From assembly GCA_023053685.1 (NCBI GenBank), contig JALIGW010000002.1, positions 242,413,677 to 242,477,676 on the forward strand: a DNA stretch of 64,000 bases, read 5' to 3'. The notes under the pieces were generated by a model. That model searched no databases and had not been told where the DNA came from. It was given only the letters and a program-made list of their open reading frames with translations. Positions 1-11,400 of this stretch are shown here, piece by piece; the first letter of the stretch is position 1, and the number at the start of each line of letters is the position of its first letter. Origin of the DNA: Diadophis punctatus similis. Lineage: Eukaryota; Chordata; Lepidosauria; Squamata; Dipsadidae. Made by a program: the position numbers and the translations under genes.

Positions 1-11
1 AAAATGAATTC

Positions 12-749
12 TTGTATAAACAAAATGAAAAATTAACAATATTACAAGCCCAGAACAGAATGAATCAAATGAGATTAGATGCATTAATGCAGCCTGTTCA
101 ACCTGGCCAACCTATGGCAGCCCAAATTGTGCAGCAAGCCCAAACTGCCCCGCAAGCTGGACCACCTCCTACTCCAGCACCAGGGGCCCAACCTGTGCCT
201 GCTCTAGGGCCACCACCAGCTGTGGCAGCCCAAGTTTTGCCTGCTCCAGCTCTACTACCTATTGCTGCCCCTCAGCAACAGCCAATCCAGGCAGCTCCGC
301 CTGCTCAGGCCCAAGCCTTGCCACAGGTGATTTCACAGGCTGCACCAGTGCAGGCCCCAATAGTCGCCCAACAGTCACAAATTGTTCCATTGGTTGGTGA
401 CACAAAATTAAAGCAATCGGGACAGAACTACAAAGCCTGGGTCCCTGATATAACTACTTTGCTTCGTCGTGAGGGCACTTTTGACATAATCCAGAATTCT
501 CCACAAAAGGTACTAAGATGCCAACATTGCGACCATGTGGGTCATACAAGCAGAAATTGTTTTAAATTGCAACACACTCAAGTTCCTGTCCAGCCAGAGG
601 AAAAGATTACAGACGTCAGCACCAGCCCAGAGGAACAGATTATAGGGACCAGTACCAGCCCAGAGGAAAAGCACCTAGAGGCGGCAGAGGCAGAGGACAG
701 CGCCGATCCGGTCCGAGGCGTGATTTCCCACCTCCACACACCATGCTAG
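12..749 (+). CDS. Copia-A gag-like frame, Pro/Gln-rich, internally shortened
   Basis: This is a 245-residue frame. Residues about 25-130 are rich in Pro, Gln and Ala (low complexity). Residues about 135-160 resemble the N-terminal gag motif of copia elements (an NYKxW segment). A CCHC zinc knuckle follows almost at once, near residue 170 (CQHC, then H and C at CX2CX4HX4C spacing). Copia gag proteins normally have well over 100 residues between these two parts, so an internal deletion is likely. The tail is acidic with repeated SPEE motifs. The stop overlaps the pol ATG (ATGCTAG at 743-749), and pol is in a different frame. The true start may lie upstream of the window. The gag assignment is good; the expression mode is unknown. 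Confidence 0.6.
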   Translation: MYKQNEKLTILQAQNRMNQMRLDALMQPVQPGQPMAAQIVQQAQTAPQAGPPPTPAPGAQPVPALGPPPAVAAQVLPAPALLPIAAPQQQPIQAAPPAQAQALPQVISQAAPVQAPIVAQQSQIVPLVGDTKLKQSGQNYKAWVPDITTLLRREGTFDIIQNSPQKVLRCQHCDHVGHTSRNCFKLQHTQVPVQPEEKITDVSTSPEEQIIGTSTSPEEKHLEAAEAEDSADPVRGVISHLHTPC

Positions 750-3284
750 CAATCACCAATGATACACAGCCAAAGAAATATGACCGCTCTCTTTTGTGGA
801 CTCTCGATAGTGGAGCGGCTGTTCACATTACTTACAGAAAAGAACTTTTCAAAGAGCTACATGAGCCTGAACCAGAATATCGTGAACTGTATGCATTTGG
901 TGGCCACCCTTTCAAAGTTGAAGGAAAAGGGACTGTTTTTATTGAAGAGTTAGGTACCCTCATACCTGATGTTTATTATATTCCTACAGTTAATTGCAAT
1001 TTGCTTAGTCAGAATCATTTATCTGCTGTTTTGCATTTTTATGTCCTTCATTTAGGTAACGCCAGTTATATTTTTAAAGATGGTCATATTGTTGCTGACA
1101 CAATTGTGATTGGTCAGGTCTACTATTTGAGGCCAAAGGCAGAACCTCAAATTCAGGCAAGTATAAAAATCTCAATAGATAATATCACAGGCCCAGAGAG
1201 AGATACCCCAGAGAGAGATCCTGTGAATACTCCAAAGGCTCCTAAAGCCACAAAGCAACAGGTAATCAAACCTAAGGTTCCTAATGTTAATGTTAATGCT
1301 GCAACTCCACTTACAGGTTTTCGTTTACATGACAGGTGTATACATAGATGGCACAGAAGATTAGGCCATCCCAGCTTTGAGGTCCTTAAACGTATGCCAT
1401 TTTTCACACAAGGTTTGAATTTCAAAGGATGTAAGGTACATCTAGATTGTGCTGTTTGCAAAAAGGCAAAATCGAGGGCAGCAGCTGTTCCAAAACATGC
1501 TACACGTAAGTCAACACGCATTTTTGATTTGGTTCATACTGATATTGTGAGCCCTTATGGTCCAACTATTGGCGGTAAAAAGTATTTCTTAACTATTGTT
1601 GATAATCATTCTAGATATGGTTATGTCTTTCTTATGAAAGAAAAATCTGAAGCCTTTCAGACATTTAGAGACTTTGCAGTTCAAATCTACAATCAACACG
1701 GAGTGAGAATCCGGAGAATCCAGAGTGATCGTGGTGCCGAGTTCACATCTCAGCGTTTCCAGGATTGGATGCGACGAAACGGTATCCTACACCAAACATC
1801 TGCCCCATACACTCCGGCTCACAACGGAGTCGCAGAGAGACGACAGGGGGTCCTCCAAACCATGATGCGCTGCCTCCTAGAAGATGCCAATCTCAAACAC
1901 TCATTTTGGGGTGAAGCAGTTCATTATGCAAATTACATTGTCAATCGCACATGGAGCAGTGTCATTGACCAAACACCCTTCTACATGTTATATGGCCGCC
2001 AGCCAGATCTTAGACACTTACACATTTTTGGTTCATATGCCATGGTCAACATTCCATTGGCCCAAAGAAGAAAAGGTGGCCCAGTAGCAAAGAGACTGAG
2101 ATATATGGGTGTTGATAGCAATTCTAAATGGGGAAGATTCATTGACTCTCACAATGTGATAACAATTTCTAATTCAGCTAATTTTGAAGAAGATACAGAT
2201 TGGTCCAGAATACATTCTAATGACCCTGGAGTTTATTTCCCTAGAACTGAAATTGTTGATACAGTGCAACAAGATGACCAACGTTCATCACCTGATATCC
2301 CATCCTACAACGCCGTGGATGCTGAAGCTAGCGATGCTGATGGAGATGTGGACAACAAGAAAGATGACTGGACAATCGTCCCGAGACGTTCCAAGAGATC
2401 TACAAAAGGTATTCCACCAAAGAGATACACAATGCAATTGACAAACACACCATCGCCATTGATCTGTAATGTTACACTCCCACCGGAGAACTTTTCACAA
2501 ATTAAATATCTTTCTGAAGATGAACAACAAAAATGGTATGAAGCCATGCAAGTTGAGATGGATAGTTTGCAGAAACTCAAAGTATACACACCTGCAACAC
2601 CTCCAACACACAAAAAAGTCATTGGCACAAGATGGGTCTACAAAATCAAACAAAAACCAGATGGTGGACTATTATACAAAGCAAGACTTGTCGCACAGGG
2701 TTTCGCACAAAGCTATCCTGAAGATTACACAAACACTTACTCACCTACAGTGCGAACTGAAAGTGTGAAAATTGCTCTAACCACTGCTTCTATCCTTGGA
2801 CTCAAAGTTTTCCAATTTGATGTTGAAACAGCTTATCTACATGCTGATCTAGATGAAGAAATCTATGTCAGGTCCACTCCCGGCTTCCGGGACCGAGAAG
2901 GGGACACCTGGTTCCTAAACAAAAGTCTCTATGGTCTGAAACAATCAGGTTTGATGTGGTACACATGTCTAAAAGACAAACTAAATTTAATGGGCTTTAT
3001 TAAGTCCGACACTGATGAATGCGTGTTCACAAAAAGGTATGGAAATATTAATGAAATTGTTCTTGTTTATGTTGATGACATTGTTTACATTGGTCCAAAC
3101 AAACGCATGAGTGAGAATTTTGTTAAAGGTTTGCAGAAATACTTCACATTGAAATCATTAGGACACATCAATGAATATTTAGGAGTTCACATTGAAAAGA
3201 CACAGAAGGGGTTTAGCCTTTTACAAGAAGCTAAGATAGATCAACTTTTGCATCAATGCAACATGACAGATGCAACGCCTACAC
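743..3284 (+). pseudogene. Copia-A pol, upstream part: protease, integrase, reverse transcriptase
   Basis: The frame runs 743-3331, but only 743-3284 is pol; the rest is read into the hAT insertion. The aspartic protease motif DSGA is near residue 22. The integrase HHCC zinc-binding region is near residues 200-240 (HRWHRRLGH, then CAVC). Integrase catalytic residues lie in VHTD (about 268), QSDRG (about 327) and NGVAERR (about 361). The copia RT signature is KARLVAQGF, and the YVDD catalytic box is near residue 777. The frame is cut after the RT by the hAT at 3285. The insertion plus TSD (2281 bp) shifts the frame by one, which matches the frame of the downstream part, so pol was open when the hAT arrived. 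Confidence 0.85.
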
Positions 3285-3883
3285 CAGGGGTCGGGAACCT
3301 ATGGCTCGCGAGCCAGATGTGGCTCTTTTGATGATTGCATATGGCTCACAGCAGGGGTGAAATCCTCCCGGTTCTTCGATACTCCGCATTGCCCGAAAAC
3401 CCTGTAACTAAACGCCCAGACAGAGAGAAGTTAGCAACGTGGAAAGAGGGGCGACATTGACAACTACCACTGCTTGAGCGGTGGGCCAATAAGAGAGCCC
3501 GCTGATGGGGCCACGTGAGGGAAGTTTGTGTGGAAAGACGGTTGGGAAACCAAGGAAACGGTTAGCGGGAGTGAAGCGGTGAGAGGGCGGGGGCGGGGCC
3601 GAGCACACGCGGCAGGTGAGGGGCTTTATGTGAGAGTGTAGACTTGGCTTTCTTGCTTCCCTTCGCGTGTCGTCCCGCCGCTCTGTTAATTGTCAGGCCG
3701 TATCAACCTCCCCCTTTTTCTGTGGTGCCTAATGGTGGGATAGTTTGAATAAATAAGCCAAGCGGCCGAAGGAGCCTTGGAGCTCCGATGCTGCCCTGCT
3801 CTAGTCGCCTGCTGGGAAGGCTGCAGCAGCCACCATCAGCTGGCGGCATAAGGCAAGAGGCAGGCGGGAGACCCGGGCAGGAG

Positions 3884-4935
3884 CTGGCTGTCGAGGGAGC
3901 GCGCGGCTGAGAGGCATCTCGCGCGGGGAGGAAACTTTGTCTGGCTTGGCTTCGAGAGCGAGCAAGCAAGCGAGAGCAGCGCAGCCACAGCAGGAAGGGA
4001 AGCAAGCAGCCTGCTCTGCCACTCAAGCCAGCGGCTGCCGGAAGCAACAAGGGCATTAGGAAAAGAGAAGGAGGAGCGCCGCCACCACCGCTAGCACTCT
4101 TTCCTTCAGTTCTATCTTTTCCTTCTCTTTTCCTAACGCCCTTGTTGCTTCCGGCGGCCGCTGGCTTGAGTGGCAGAGCAGGCTGCTTGCTTCCCTTCCC
4201 GCTGTGGCTGCGCTGCTCTCGCTTGCTTGCTCGCTCTCGAAGCCAAGCCAGACAAAGTTTCCTCCCCGCGCGAGATGCCTCTCAGCCGCGCGCTCCCTCG
4301 GCACTCCCTCCTTCCTTCCTTCCTTCCTTTCATCTCTGGTCTTCCTTCCTTCCCTTTTCTCTTCTTCCCTCTTTCCTAGCCCTCAGCACCACAAGATCCT
4401 TTTTCCCAAATGAAGAAAAGAGTGCTGGTGGCGGCTGCGGTCGTGCCGAGGGAGCGCACGGCTGAGAGGCATCTCGCGCAGGGAGGAAACTTTGTCTGGC
4501 TTGGCTTCGAGAGCGAGCAAGCAAGCGAGAGCAGCACAGCCACAGCAGGAAGGGAAGCAAGCAGCCTGCTCTGCCACTCAAGCCAGCGGCCGCCGGAAGC
4601 AACAAGGGCGTTAGGAAAAGAGAAGGAAAAGATAGAACTGAAGGAAAGAGTGCTAGCGGCGGTGGCGGCGCTCCTCCTTCTCTTTTCCTAACGCCCTTGT
4701 TGCTTCCGGCAGCCGCTGGCTTGAGTGGCAGAGCAGGCTGCTTGCTTCCCTTCCCGCTGTGGCTGCGCTGCTCTCGCTTGCTTGCTCGCTCTCGAAGCCA
4801 AGCCAGACAAAGTTTCCTCCCCGCGCGAGATGCCTCTCAGCCGCGCGCTCCCTCGGCACGACCGCAGCCGCCACCAGCACTCTTTTCTTCATTTGGGAAA
4901 AAGGATCTTGTGGTGCTGAGGGCTAGGAAAGAGGG
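3884..4935. repeat. Nested GC-rich palindrome inside the hAT
   Basis: A segment of about 190 bp occurs four times in alternating orientation (about 3892-4075 minus, 4112-4303 plus, 4442-4630 minus, 4670-4862 plus). Block 3884-4303 is also the reverse complement of block 4442-4862, and the spacer 4305-4441 is mirrored by 4863-4990. Many overlapping reading frames on both strands here share translated phrases, but they are symmetry artefacts rather than genes. Confidence 0.85.
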
Positions 4936-4957
4936 AAGAATAGAAAAGTGAAGGAAG

Positions 4958-5266
4958 GAAGACCAGAGATGAAAGAAAGGAAGGAAGGAAGGAAGGAAGG
5001 AAGGAAGGAAGGAAGGAAGGAAGGAAGGAAGGAAGGAAGGAAGGAAGGAAGGAAGGAAGACCAGAGATGAAAGGAAGGAAGGAAGGAAGGAAGGAAGGAA
5101 GGAAGGAAGGAAGGAAGGAAGGAAGGAAGGAAGGAAGGAAGGAAGACCAGAGATGAAAGGAAGGAAGGAAGGAAGGAAGGAAGACCAGAGATGAAAGGAA
5201 GGAAGGAAGGAAGGAAGGAAGGAAGGAAGGAAGACCAGAAATGGAAGGAAGGAAGGAAGGAAGGAA
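4958..5266. repeat. (GGAA)n array with interspersed 14-bp spacer
   Basis: Long runs of GGAA are broken about five times by the spacer GACCAGAGATGAAA (last copy diverged). The purine-only strand could form triplex or other non-B structures. Reading frames through it (Phe-Leu-Pro-Ser repeats on the minus strand) are not genes. Confidence 0.9.
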
Positions 5267-5557
5267 GAGGAAGAAGAAGAGGAAGGGTGGGAGGAAGAGA
5301 AAAAAGTGAGAGGGAAAGAAAGAAAGAAAGATTTTAGGATGGAAGAAAGACAGAAAGAAAAAGAAAGATGGTAGGAGGGGTAGTCTTATACGAAGAGTAT
5401 ATCCCAAACTCTATATTTTCATTGGAAAAGTTGGGGGTCGTCTTATATGCCCAGTCGTGTTATACGCCGGAATATACGGTATATGGCTCTCACTGAAATA
5501 AATTTCCAAATTTTTTGCTTTCATGGCTCTCTTAGTCAAAAAGGTTCCCGACCCCTG

Positions 5558-6300
5558 GCCTACACAAACACCTATGCAAACTGATTTTCACAATTTGAAA
5601 GATACACATAGTCCTGAGTTTAAGGATCAAACACTTTATCGTTCAGTAATTGGTTCACTACTTTACATTAGTGGATGGACTAGACCAGACATAGCACTTA
5701 GTGTTAATTTACTTTCAAGACATGTAGGCAAAGCAACAGAGTTTCACTGGTCATGTATTAAGAAGTTATTGAGATATTTGATACACACAAAACAATTCAA
5801 ATTGAAGCTAGAACCAGAACATACAGATTTTGCTGACATGTATTGTTATACAGATGCAGATTGGGCAAGTGATAAGGAATCAAGAAAAAGTACATCAGGT
5901 TACATAGTGTTCCTGAATGGATGTCCAGTTTACTGGAACATAAGAAAACAAAGTTTTATTTCCTGCTCATCAACTGAAGCAGAGTATGCATGTGTGTCTG
6001 ATGCGTGCAACTTCCTAACCTGGTTCGATGCCTTAGTTACAGATATCTGGACGAAGCCCGAAAAACCGATCAGTGTGATGGAAGATAAATCAATCAGTAG
6101 TTTACATTTCCAGGACTCACTTCACAGGTTCAAGGTCCAGACACATTGACATACGTTACAAGAATGTTAGAGAGTCAGTAAGACAAGGTCTCATAAAGTT
6201 AGAATATGTGCCAACAAAATATCAGATAGCTGACATTCTGAACAAACCATTACCTATTGCTCAGCATGATAACCTCAGATATTTACTGTGTGTTGAGTGA
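5558..6300 (+). pseudogene. Copia-A pol, downstream part: end of RT and RNase H
   Basis: This continues the pol after the hAT. The open frame reaches 6149. RNase H motifs are YTDADWAS with the first Asp, and STEAEYA with the catalytic Glu. Around 6105-6140 a frameshift moves the sequence into another frame, in which the conserved copia C-terminus (a RHIDI and then an AD(I/M)xxKPL type motif) continues to a stop at 6298-6300. The frameshift means this copy could not make intact RNase H even without the insertion. Confidence 0.8.
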
Positions 6301-6333
6301 CACATTATATTAGCCCAACTGACAAAGAAGGGG

Positions 6334-6432
6334 TGTCACGGTGTGAATATTGTCAGGTTGTGCATCTCTATGTTTTACTGTGTTATTATATCTATGGTCA
6401 GACAGACGTATGATATATTCTTCTACGCATGT
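6334..6432 (+). repeat. Copia-A 3' LTR, first part
   Basis: It starts TGTCACGG after the purine tract GACAAAGAAGGGG (6321-6333) and is interrupted by Copia-B1 at TSD CATGT. Together with 15680-15916 it makes an LTR of about 331 bp. Its length and end sequence match the solo LTR at 55672-56001. Confidence 0.8.
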
Positions 6433-6698
6433 TGTCAGAGTTACGCAATAAATCAGAAGCTTCAAAAGATAACTGCATTTTGCTGATTCAAATAACTTCT
6501 TTATAAGTAGAATAAAACATTAACAATACCACACTTTGTTTCAGATCACATGTTGAGATGTTTTCACAGCAAGCTTTAATGGTGGACAGACTAAACCACA
6601 CCCTTCTTCTTGCTAAGTTTCTGGACATGCTCAATTAACACTTCAGCCCAATTGGCTGACTCAATCACATGGCTCTCCCAGTCATGAATATTCCAACA
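6433..6698 (-). repeat. Copia-B1 3' LTR
   Basis: 266 bp. On the minus strand it starts TGTTGGAATATTCATG and ends CTCTGACA. It is preceded on the minus strand by the purine tract at 6699-6715. Confidence 0.95.
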
Positions 6699-8042
6699 CT
6701 CCTCCCTTCATTACTGGGAGAGACATCAGACCTATTGGATTTAAACATTTCCTATAATGGACGCCACCCAATGGTTTGGTCATCATGTCTGCTAAATTAT
6801 CCTCTGAAGAACAATGATGTAAACGTATCAATTTTTCTTTTACAGCTTCCCTGACATTACAATACTTAATGTCCACATGTTTACTTCTGTTCTTCACTCT
6901 GTCACCTGTTGCCATTTTTATACAAGCAGCATTATCTTCATAAACAGTTACAGCTTCATTTACATTTACATTTAAATCTTGTAACAACTGTACATACCAA
7001 ACTACTTCAGAACATAACTCAGACAATGCAATAAACTCTGCTTCAGCAGTTGAAATAGCAACCGTTGTTTGTTTTCTGGACTTCCAACCAATTAAAGTCC
7101 CTCCAAACATTATTACAATTCCAGAATTAGACTTTCTGGTTTTTACATCATTTGCATAATCACTATCAACGTAACATTTCAATTTTAATTCTTCAGTGAC
7201 CTGTATTTGAAGACCCAAATTCACAGTTCCCTTCAAATACCTGAGAATTCTTTTCACACCCATCCAATGCAACTTTGTAGGTGTAGCAGTAAAGCGACTT
7301 AGAATGCTCACTGCACAAGCTATGTCTGGTCTGGACCACTGTGACAGATATAACAAACTCCCTATTGCAGAATGATATATCTCCTGATCACAGGCTTCAC
7401 TTTTGTCCTCACCCAAACTATTGTAAAAATCTGTGCTCATAGGTGTAGGAGCAATATTACAATCTTTCATGTTATACTTCTCTAATAATTGTTCAATTTT
7501 TCTCCTTTGACTGAGAATATAACCTTTTTCAGTTTTTTGTATCTCTACACCGAGATAATTCTTTATTTCTCCCAAATTCTTTAATTCAAATTTCTTTTCT
7601 AACTTATTAGCAAATTCTTTAACTTGTGATGCATCCTTTGCAATGAAACAAAGATCATCCACAAATGCTAATAGTAGACAATTCCCACCTTGTAACTTTC
7701 CAGTGTATATGCAACCATCAGCTTTGCAACTCTTGAACCCAAGACCTTTCAATGCAGTATCTAGACAGATATTCCAATTTCTGGCTGACTGCTTCAGCCC
7801 ATAAATGGCCTTGTTCAATTTATACACCATGTTAGGCTTTTTATTTTCATACCCTGGCGCTTGAACCATATAAATTTCTTCCTCTAATTCAGCATTGAGA
7901 AATGCAGTGGTTATATCAAAATGCCAAATTCTATGCCTGTATGCTGATGCTAATGCCAGTGCTAGTCTTATGCTCTCACCTTTTACAGTTGGCGCGAACA
8001 CCTCATCATAGTGCACATTCTTTAATTGAGAAAAACCTTGTG
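6682..8042 (-). pseudogene. Copia-B1 gag-pol, C-terminal part (RT and RNase H)
   Basis: The minus-strand frame carries the second half of RT (FVDD catalytic box, KLNKAIYGLKQ segment) and RNase H (YVDSDYA, TAEAEF and YEDNAA with the catalytic acids). It ends in the AD-MMTKPL motif and the GVLEYS C-terminus. It is cut from its N-terminal half by Copia-B2. No stop or frameshift is seen in this part. Note that the reverse complement contains no gene; short plus-strand frames here are shadows. Confidence 0.9.
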
Positions 8043-8308
8043 TGTTGGAATATTCATGACTGGGAGAGCCATGTGATTGAGTCAGCCAATCTGGCTGAAG
8101 TGTTATTTGAGCATGTCCAGAAACTTAGCAAGAAGAAGGGTGTGGTTTAGTCTGTCCACCATTATACTCCAGTATGAAAACATCTCAACATGTGATCTGA
8201 AACAAAGTGTGGTATTGTTAATGTTTTATTCTACTTATAAAGAAGTTATTTGAATCAGCAAAATGCAGTTATCTTCTGAAGCTTCTGATTTATTGCGTAA
8301 CTCTGACA
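8043..8308 (+). repeat. Copia-B2 5' LTR
   Basis: 266 bp, TGTTGGAATATTCATG to CTCTGACA. A TATA-like CTTATAAAG lies near its 3' third. Confidence 0.95.
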
Positions 8309-8322
8309 GGTTATGGGCCCAG
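8309..8322 (+). other. Copia-B2 primer-binding site for initiator tRNA-Met (anticodon arm)
   Basis: GGTTATGGGCCCAG lies directly after the 5' LTR. It is complementary to the anticodon arm of eukaryotic initiator tRNA-Met (CTGGGCCCATAACC), not to its 3' end. Drosophila copia is known to prime from an internal half-tRNA-iMet fragment with this same sequence. The same site is present in B1 and B3. Confidence 0.85.
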
Positions 8323-8424
8323 GAATCGCTCAAGAAGTAAAGTTAAAACTGCATTGTAATTTAAAGCTGATAAGAAGCTGTCTGTGTTGTTAAAGGAACA
8401 GGCAGAGAAGAAAAATAAAGCAGG

Positions 8425-11400
8425 ATGGCTGCTGCTATGGAATTTAAAGACAGTCCAATACCCAAATTGGGGAAGAAAAATTATTTAATTTGGGCTGCAA
8501 AAATGGAATGTTTTTTGAAAGCAAAAGAATTATGGGACATAGTAGCAGACCCCCCGCAAGTGCTTGGAGCAGCAGACCAGAGGGCTCATGACAAAGCTAT
8601 GGCTTATATTCTTTTAAGTCTGGGGGATGATCAATTCTTAAATGTAGCTGAATTAAAGTCTGCAAAAGAGATATGGCAGAAATTGAAAGCAGTACATGTC
8701 AATGTTTCTGCGTGTAATGTGGTCCAACTTTCAAGAAAGCTTTTCAGAATGAGTTTGCAGACAGGAGATTCTATGGAAGATCATTTAATGAAAATGCAGT
8801 CTAATTTTCTAGAATTGGAGCAACGTGGAGTAAAGTTTCCAGAGCCCCAAAAAGTTTTATTAGTGTTAAATAGTTTGGATCAGAGCTGGGAGACTGTGTC
8901 AGCTATTTTTGAAAGTAAGCCAGAAGCAGATTTGAATTTGGAGGCTTTGAAATCGTGTTTATTGAATGAATATGAGAAAAGGCTTTTCAGCCATGCTGAT
9001 GGAAAATTCCACAGGCGGGGGCTCAACAAGGAGTACAGTGGAAACTTACAGCAAGTCTCCAGCAAAATTTTCCACAGGCTGCCTATCTCTAGCAACAGCC
9101 GAGGTGTCTGCAGACAAGAGGAAAGCAGAGGCAGGAGAGATCAAGTTACACAGCAACAATTCTTCAAGCAAGTTAAGAAAGCGTGTTTCATTTGTGGAGA
9201 AACCAATCATCTGCAGAAAAGCTGTGCACAGAGAAGAAATGTACAAGACAAGAGACATTATTTGCAAGGACAGATTACAGTTGCAAAAGTTTGTTATAAT
9301 AACAATAGAGACAAATGGTTGATTGACAGTGGGGCTAGTCAAACAATTGTTAATAATTCTGACTTATTTTCCAGATTTTTCCCAGGAAACAATGAAGAAG
9401 TGGCCTTAGCCAATGGTCAAAAGGCTAAAATCATTGGAAGAGGCGATGTGCAAATTCCATATTTGGACTCCAGGTTTACTGATGTGTTATGTGTACCTGA
9501 AATGGAGCATAATTTGTTAAGTGTGTCTAGTTTAGACAAGCAAGGTTATGAAACCACATTTGTAAATGGGAAGTGTATCATCCAAAGAAATGGGAATGTT
9601 TGTGCACAGGGCATAAAAGAGGATAATCTTTATGTATTGCAGGGACAAAAGGTCCCACATTGTTCCCAGATATTTAAAAATGTAGCAGAACATAATTCAT
9701 GTGTTCATCTTCTGCACAGACGACTTGGTCATGCTAATTTTAAGGTTGTTCAACAAATGAAAGAATTTGCAGAAGGATTAGATTTGAAGGGATGTAAGGC
9801 ATATTTGGATTGTGCAGTATGCAAAGCATCGAAATCTAAAGCATTCCCAGTGAGCAAGTTTAGCACAAGACAAACCACAAGAGCTCTAGAACTGGTGCAT
9901 GCTGATTTAATTGGGCCTATGCAAGCCAGTTTGGGAGGAGCAAAGTATGCGCTGGTCATTGTGGATGACTACAGCAGGTTTGGGTTTTGCTACTTACTTA
10001 AGAGTAAAACAGAGGTGCTACAGCAATTTAAGCAATGGTTAAGTTTTGTAGAGAGAAGGTACAAACAACAGGTATGTCAGTTGCAAACTGACAGAGGTTC
10101 TGAATTAATGTCAACAAATTTTCAACAATGGTTGAGACAATTGGGAATAAGACACAGGCGCACAAATCCTTACACACCGGGGGAGAACGGAGTGGCTGAA
10201 AGGAGGAATGGTGTTTTGCAAACAATGAAAGACTCATTACTGGAGGATTCTGGTATGAGCAGGTCATATTGGGGTGAAGCCATGCTGACTGCCAATTATT
10301 TAGTAAATAGGCTGTGGAGTTCATCCATCAATAATACTCCATATGCAATGCTATATGGGAGAAAGCCTTCTTTAGCACATTTAAAAATATTTGGTAGTAC
10401 TGCATGGGTACATATTCCAAAGGGATTCAGAAGAAAGGGACAACAAAAGGCTAGAAAGCTCAGATTTGTGGGCTATGAGCCAGGCTCAAAAGGGTATCGC
10501 TTTAGCGATGGAAGTAAAAGGATAGTGATTTCAAGATCTGCTAGTTTTGCAGAACAAAATTGGAACAGAATTGATGCAAATTCTGAAAATGTCTCACTTA
10601 GTGACGGTGATCCACTTAGCGACGGTGATCCACTTAGTGACAATAACTCATTTAATGATGGTGAATCATTTTCTGAAGGTGTCTATGTTCAGGGAGGAGA
10701 GTCTGAACAAGATATGAAGCCAGAAAAGCTTGAAACACAAGAACAGGCAATGCCACGTAGGTCAGAGCGTAGGAACAGAGGGGTTCCGCCAGACAGGTAT
10801 TCTGCCAGTAAAGTTAAAGTGTGTAATGTGTGGTATGAGCCAAGAAACTATAAGGAAGTATTGGCATTAGCAAAAGTTGAACAAGAAAAGTGGAAGGAAG
10901 CCATGGATAAAGAGATGAAATCCATGGGAGATCATGAAGTGTTCACATCTATGACTTTGCCACAGGGTACGAAAGCTGTAGGATGTAAGTGGGTATATAA
11001 GAAAAAGGTATTACCCAATAATGAAGTACAGTATAAGGCAAGGTTGGTGGCACAAGGTTTTTCTCAATTAAAGAATGTGCACTATGATGAGGTGTTCGCG
11101 CCAACTGTAAAAGGTGAGAGCATAAGACTAGCACTGGCATTAGCATCAGCATACAGGCATAGAATTTGGCATTTTGATATAACCACTGCATTTCTCAATG
11201 CTGAATTAGAGGAAGAAATTTATATGGTTCAAGCGCCAGGGTATGAAAATAAAATGCCTAACATGGTGTATAAATTGAACAAGGCTATTTATGGGCTGAA
11301 GCAGTCAGCCAGAAATTGGAATATCTGTTTAGATACTGCATTGAAAGGTCTTGGGTTCAAGAGTTGCAAAGCTGATGGTTGCATATACACTGGAAAGTTA

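Larger units (their letters stand above)
3285..5557 (+). mobile_element. Non-autonomous hAT transposon inside Copia-A pol
   Basis: The terminal inverted repeats are CAGGGGTCGGGAACCT at the left and its complement ending CCCCTG at the right. A perfect 8-bp TSD, GCCTACAC, lies at 3277-3284 and 5558-5565; 8-bp duplication is diagnostic of hAT elements. No transposase frame is present. The left interior (3390-3650) is GC-rich with CCAAT and GC-box-like motifs. The middle is a nested palindrome, then a GGAA array. The right end (5384-5480) contains a piece ending in AATATACGGTAT that resembles the end of another small DNA element. Confidence 0.9.

Noticed and set aside
3703..4951. Many overlapping frames on both strands repeating the same peptide phrases
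   Set aside because: They come from one GC-rich unit present four times in alternating orientation; no domain, no codon bias, both strands equally open.
4889..5407. 172-codon minus frame made of Phe-Leu-Pro-Ser repeats
   Set aside because: Translation of the GGAA microsatellite.
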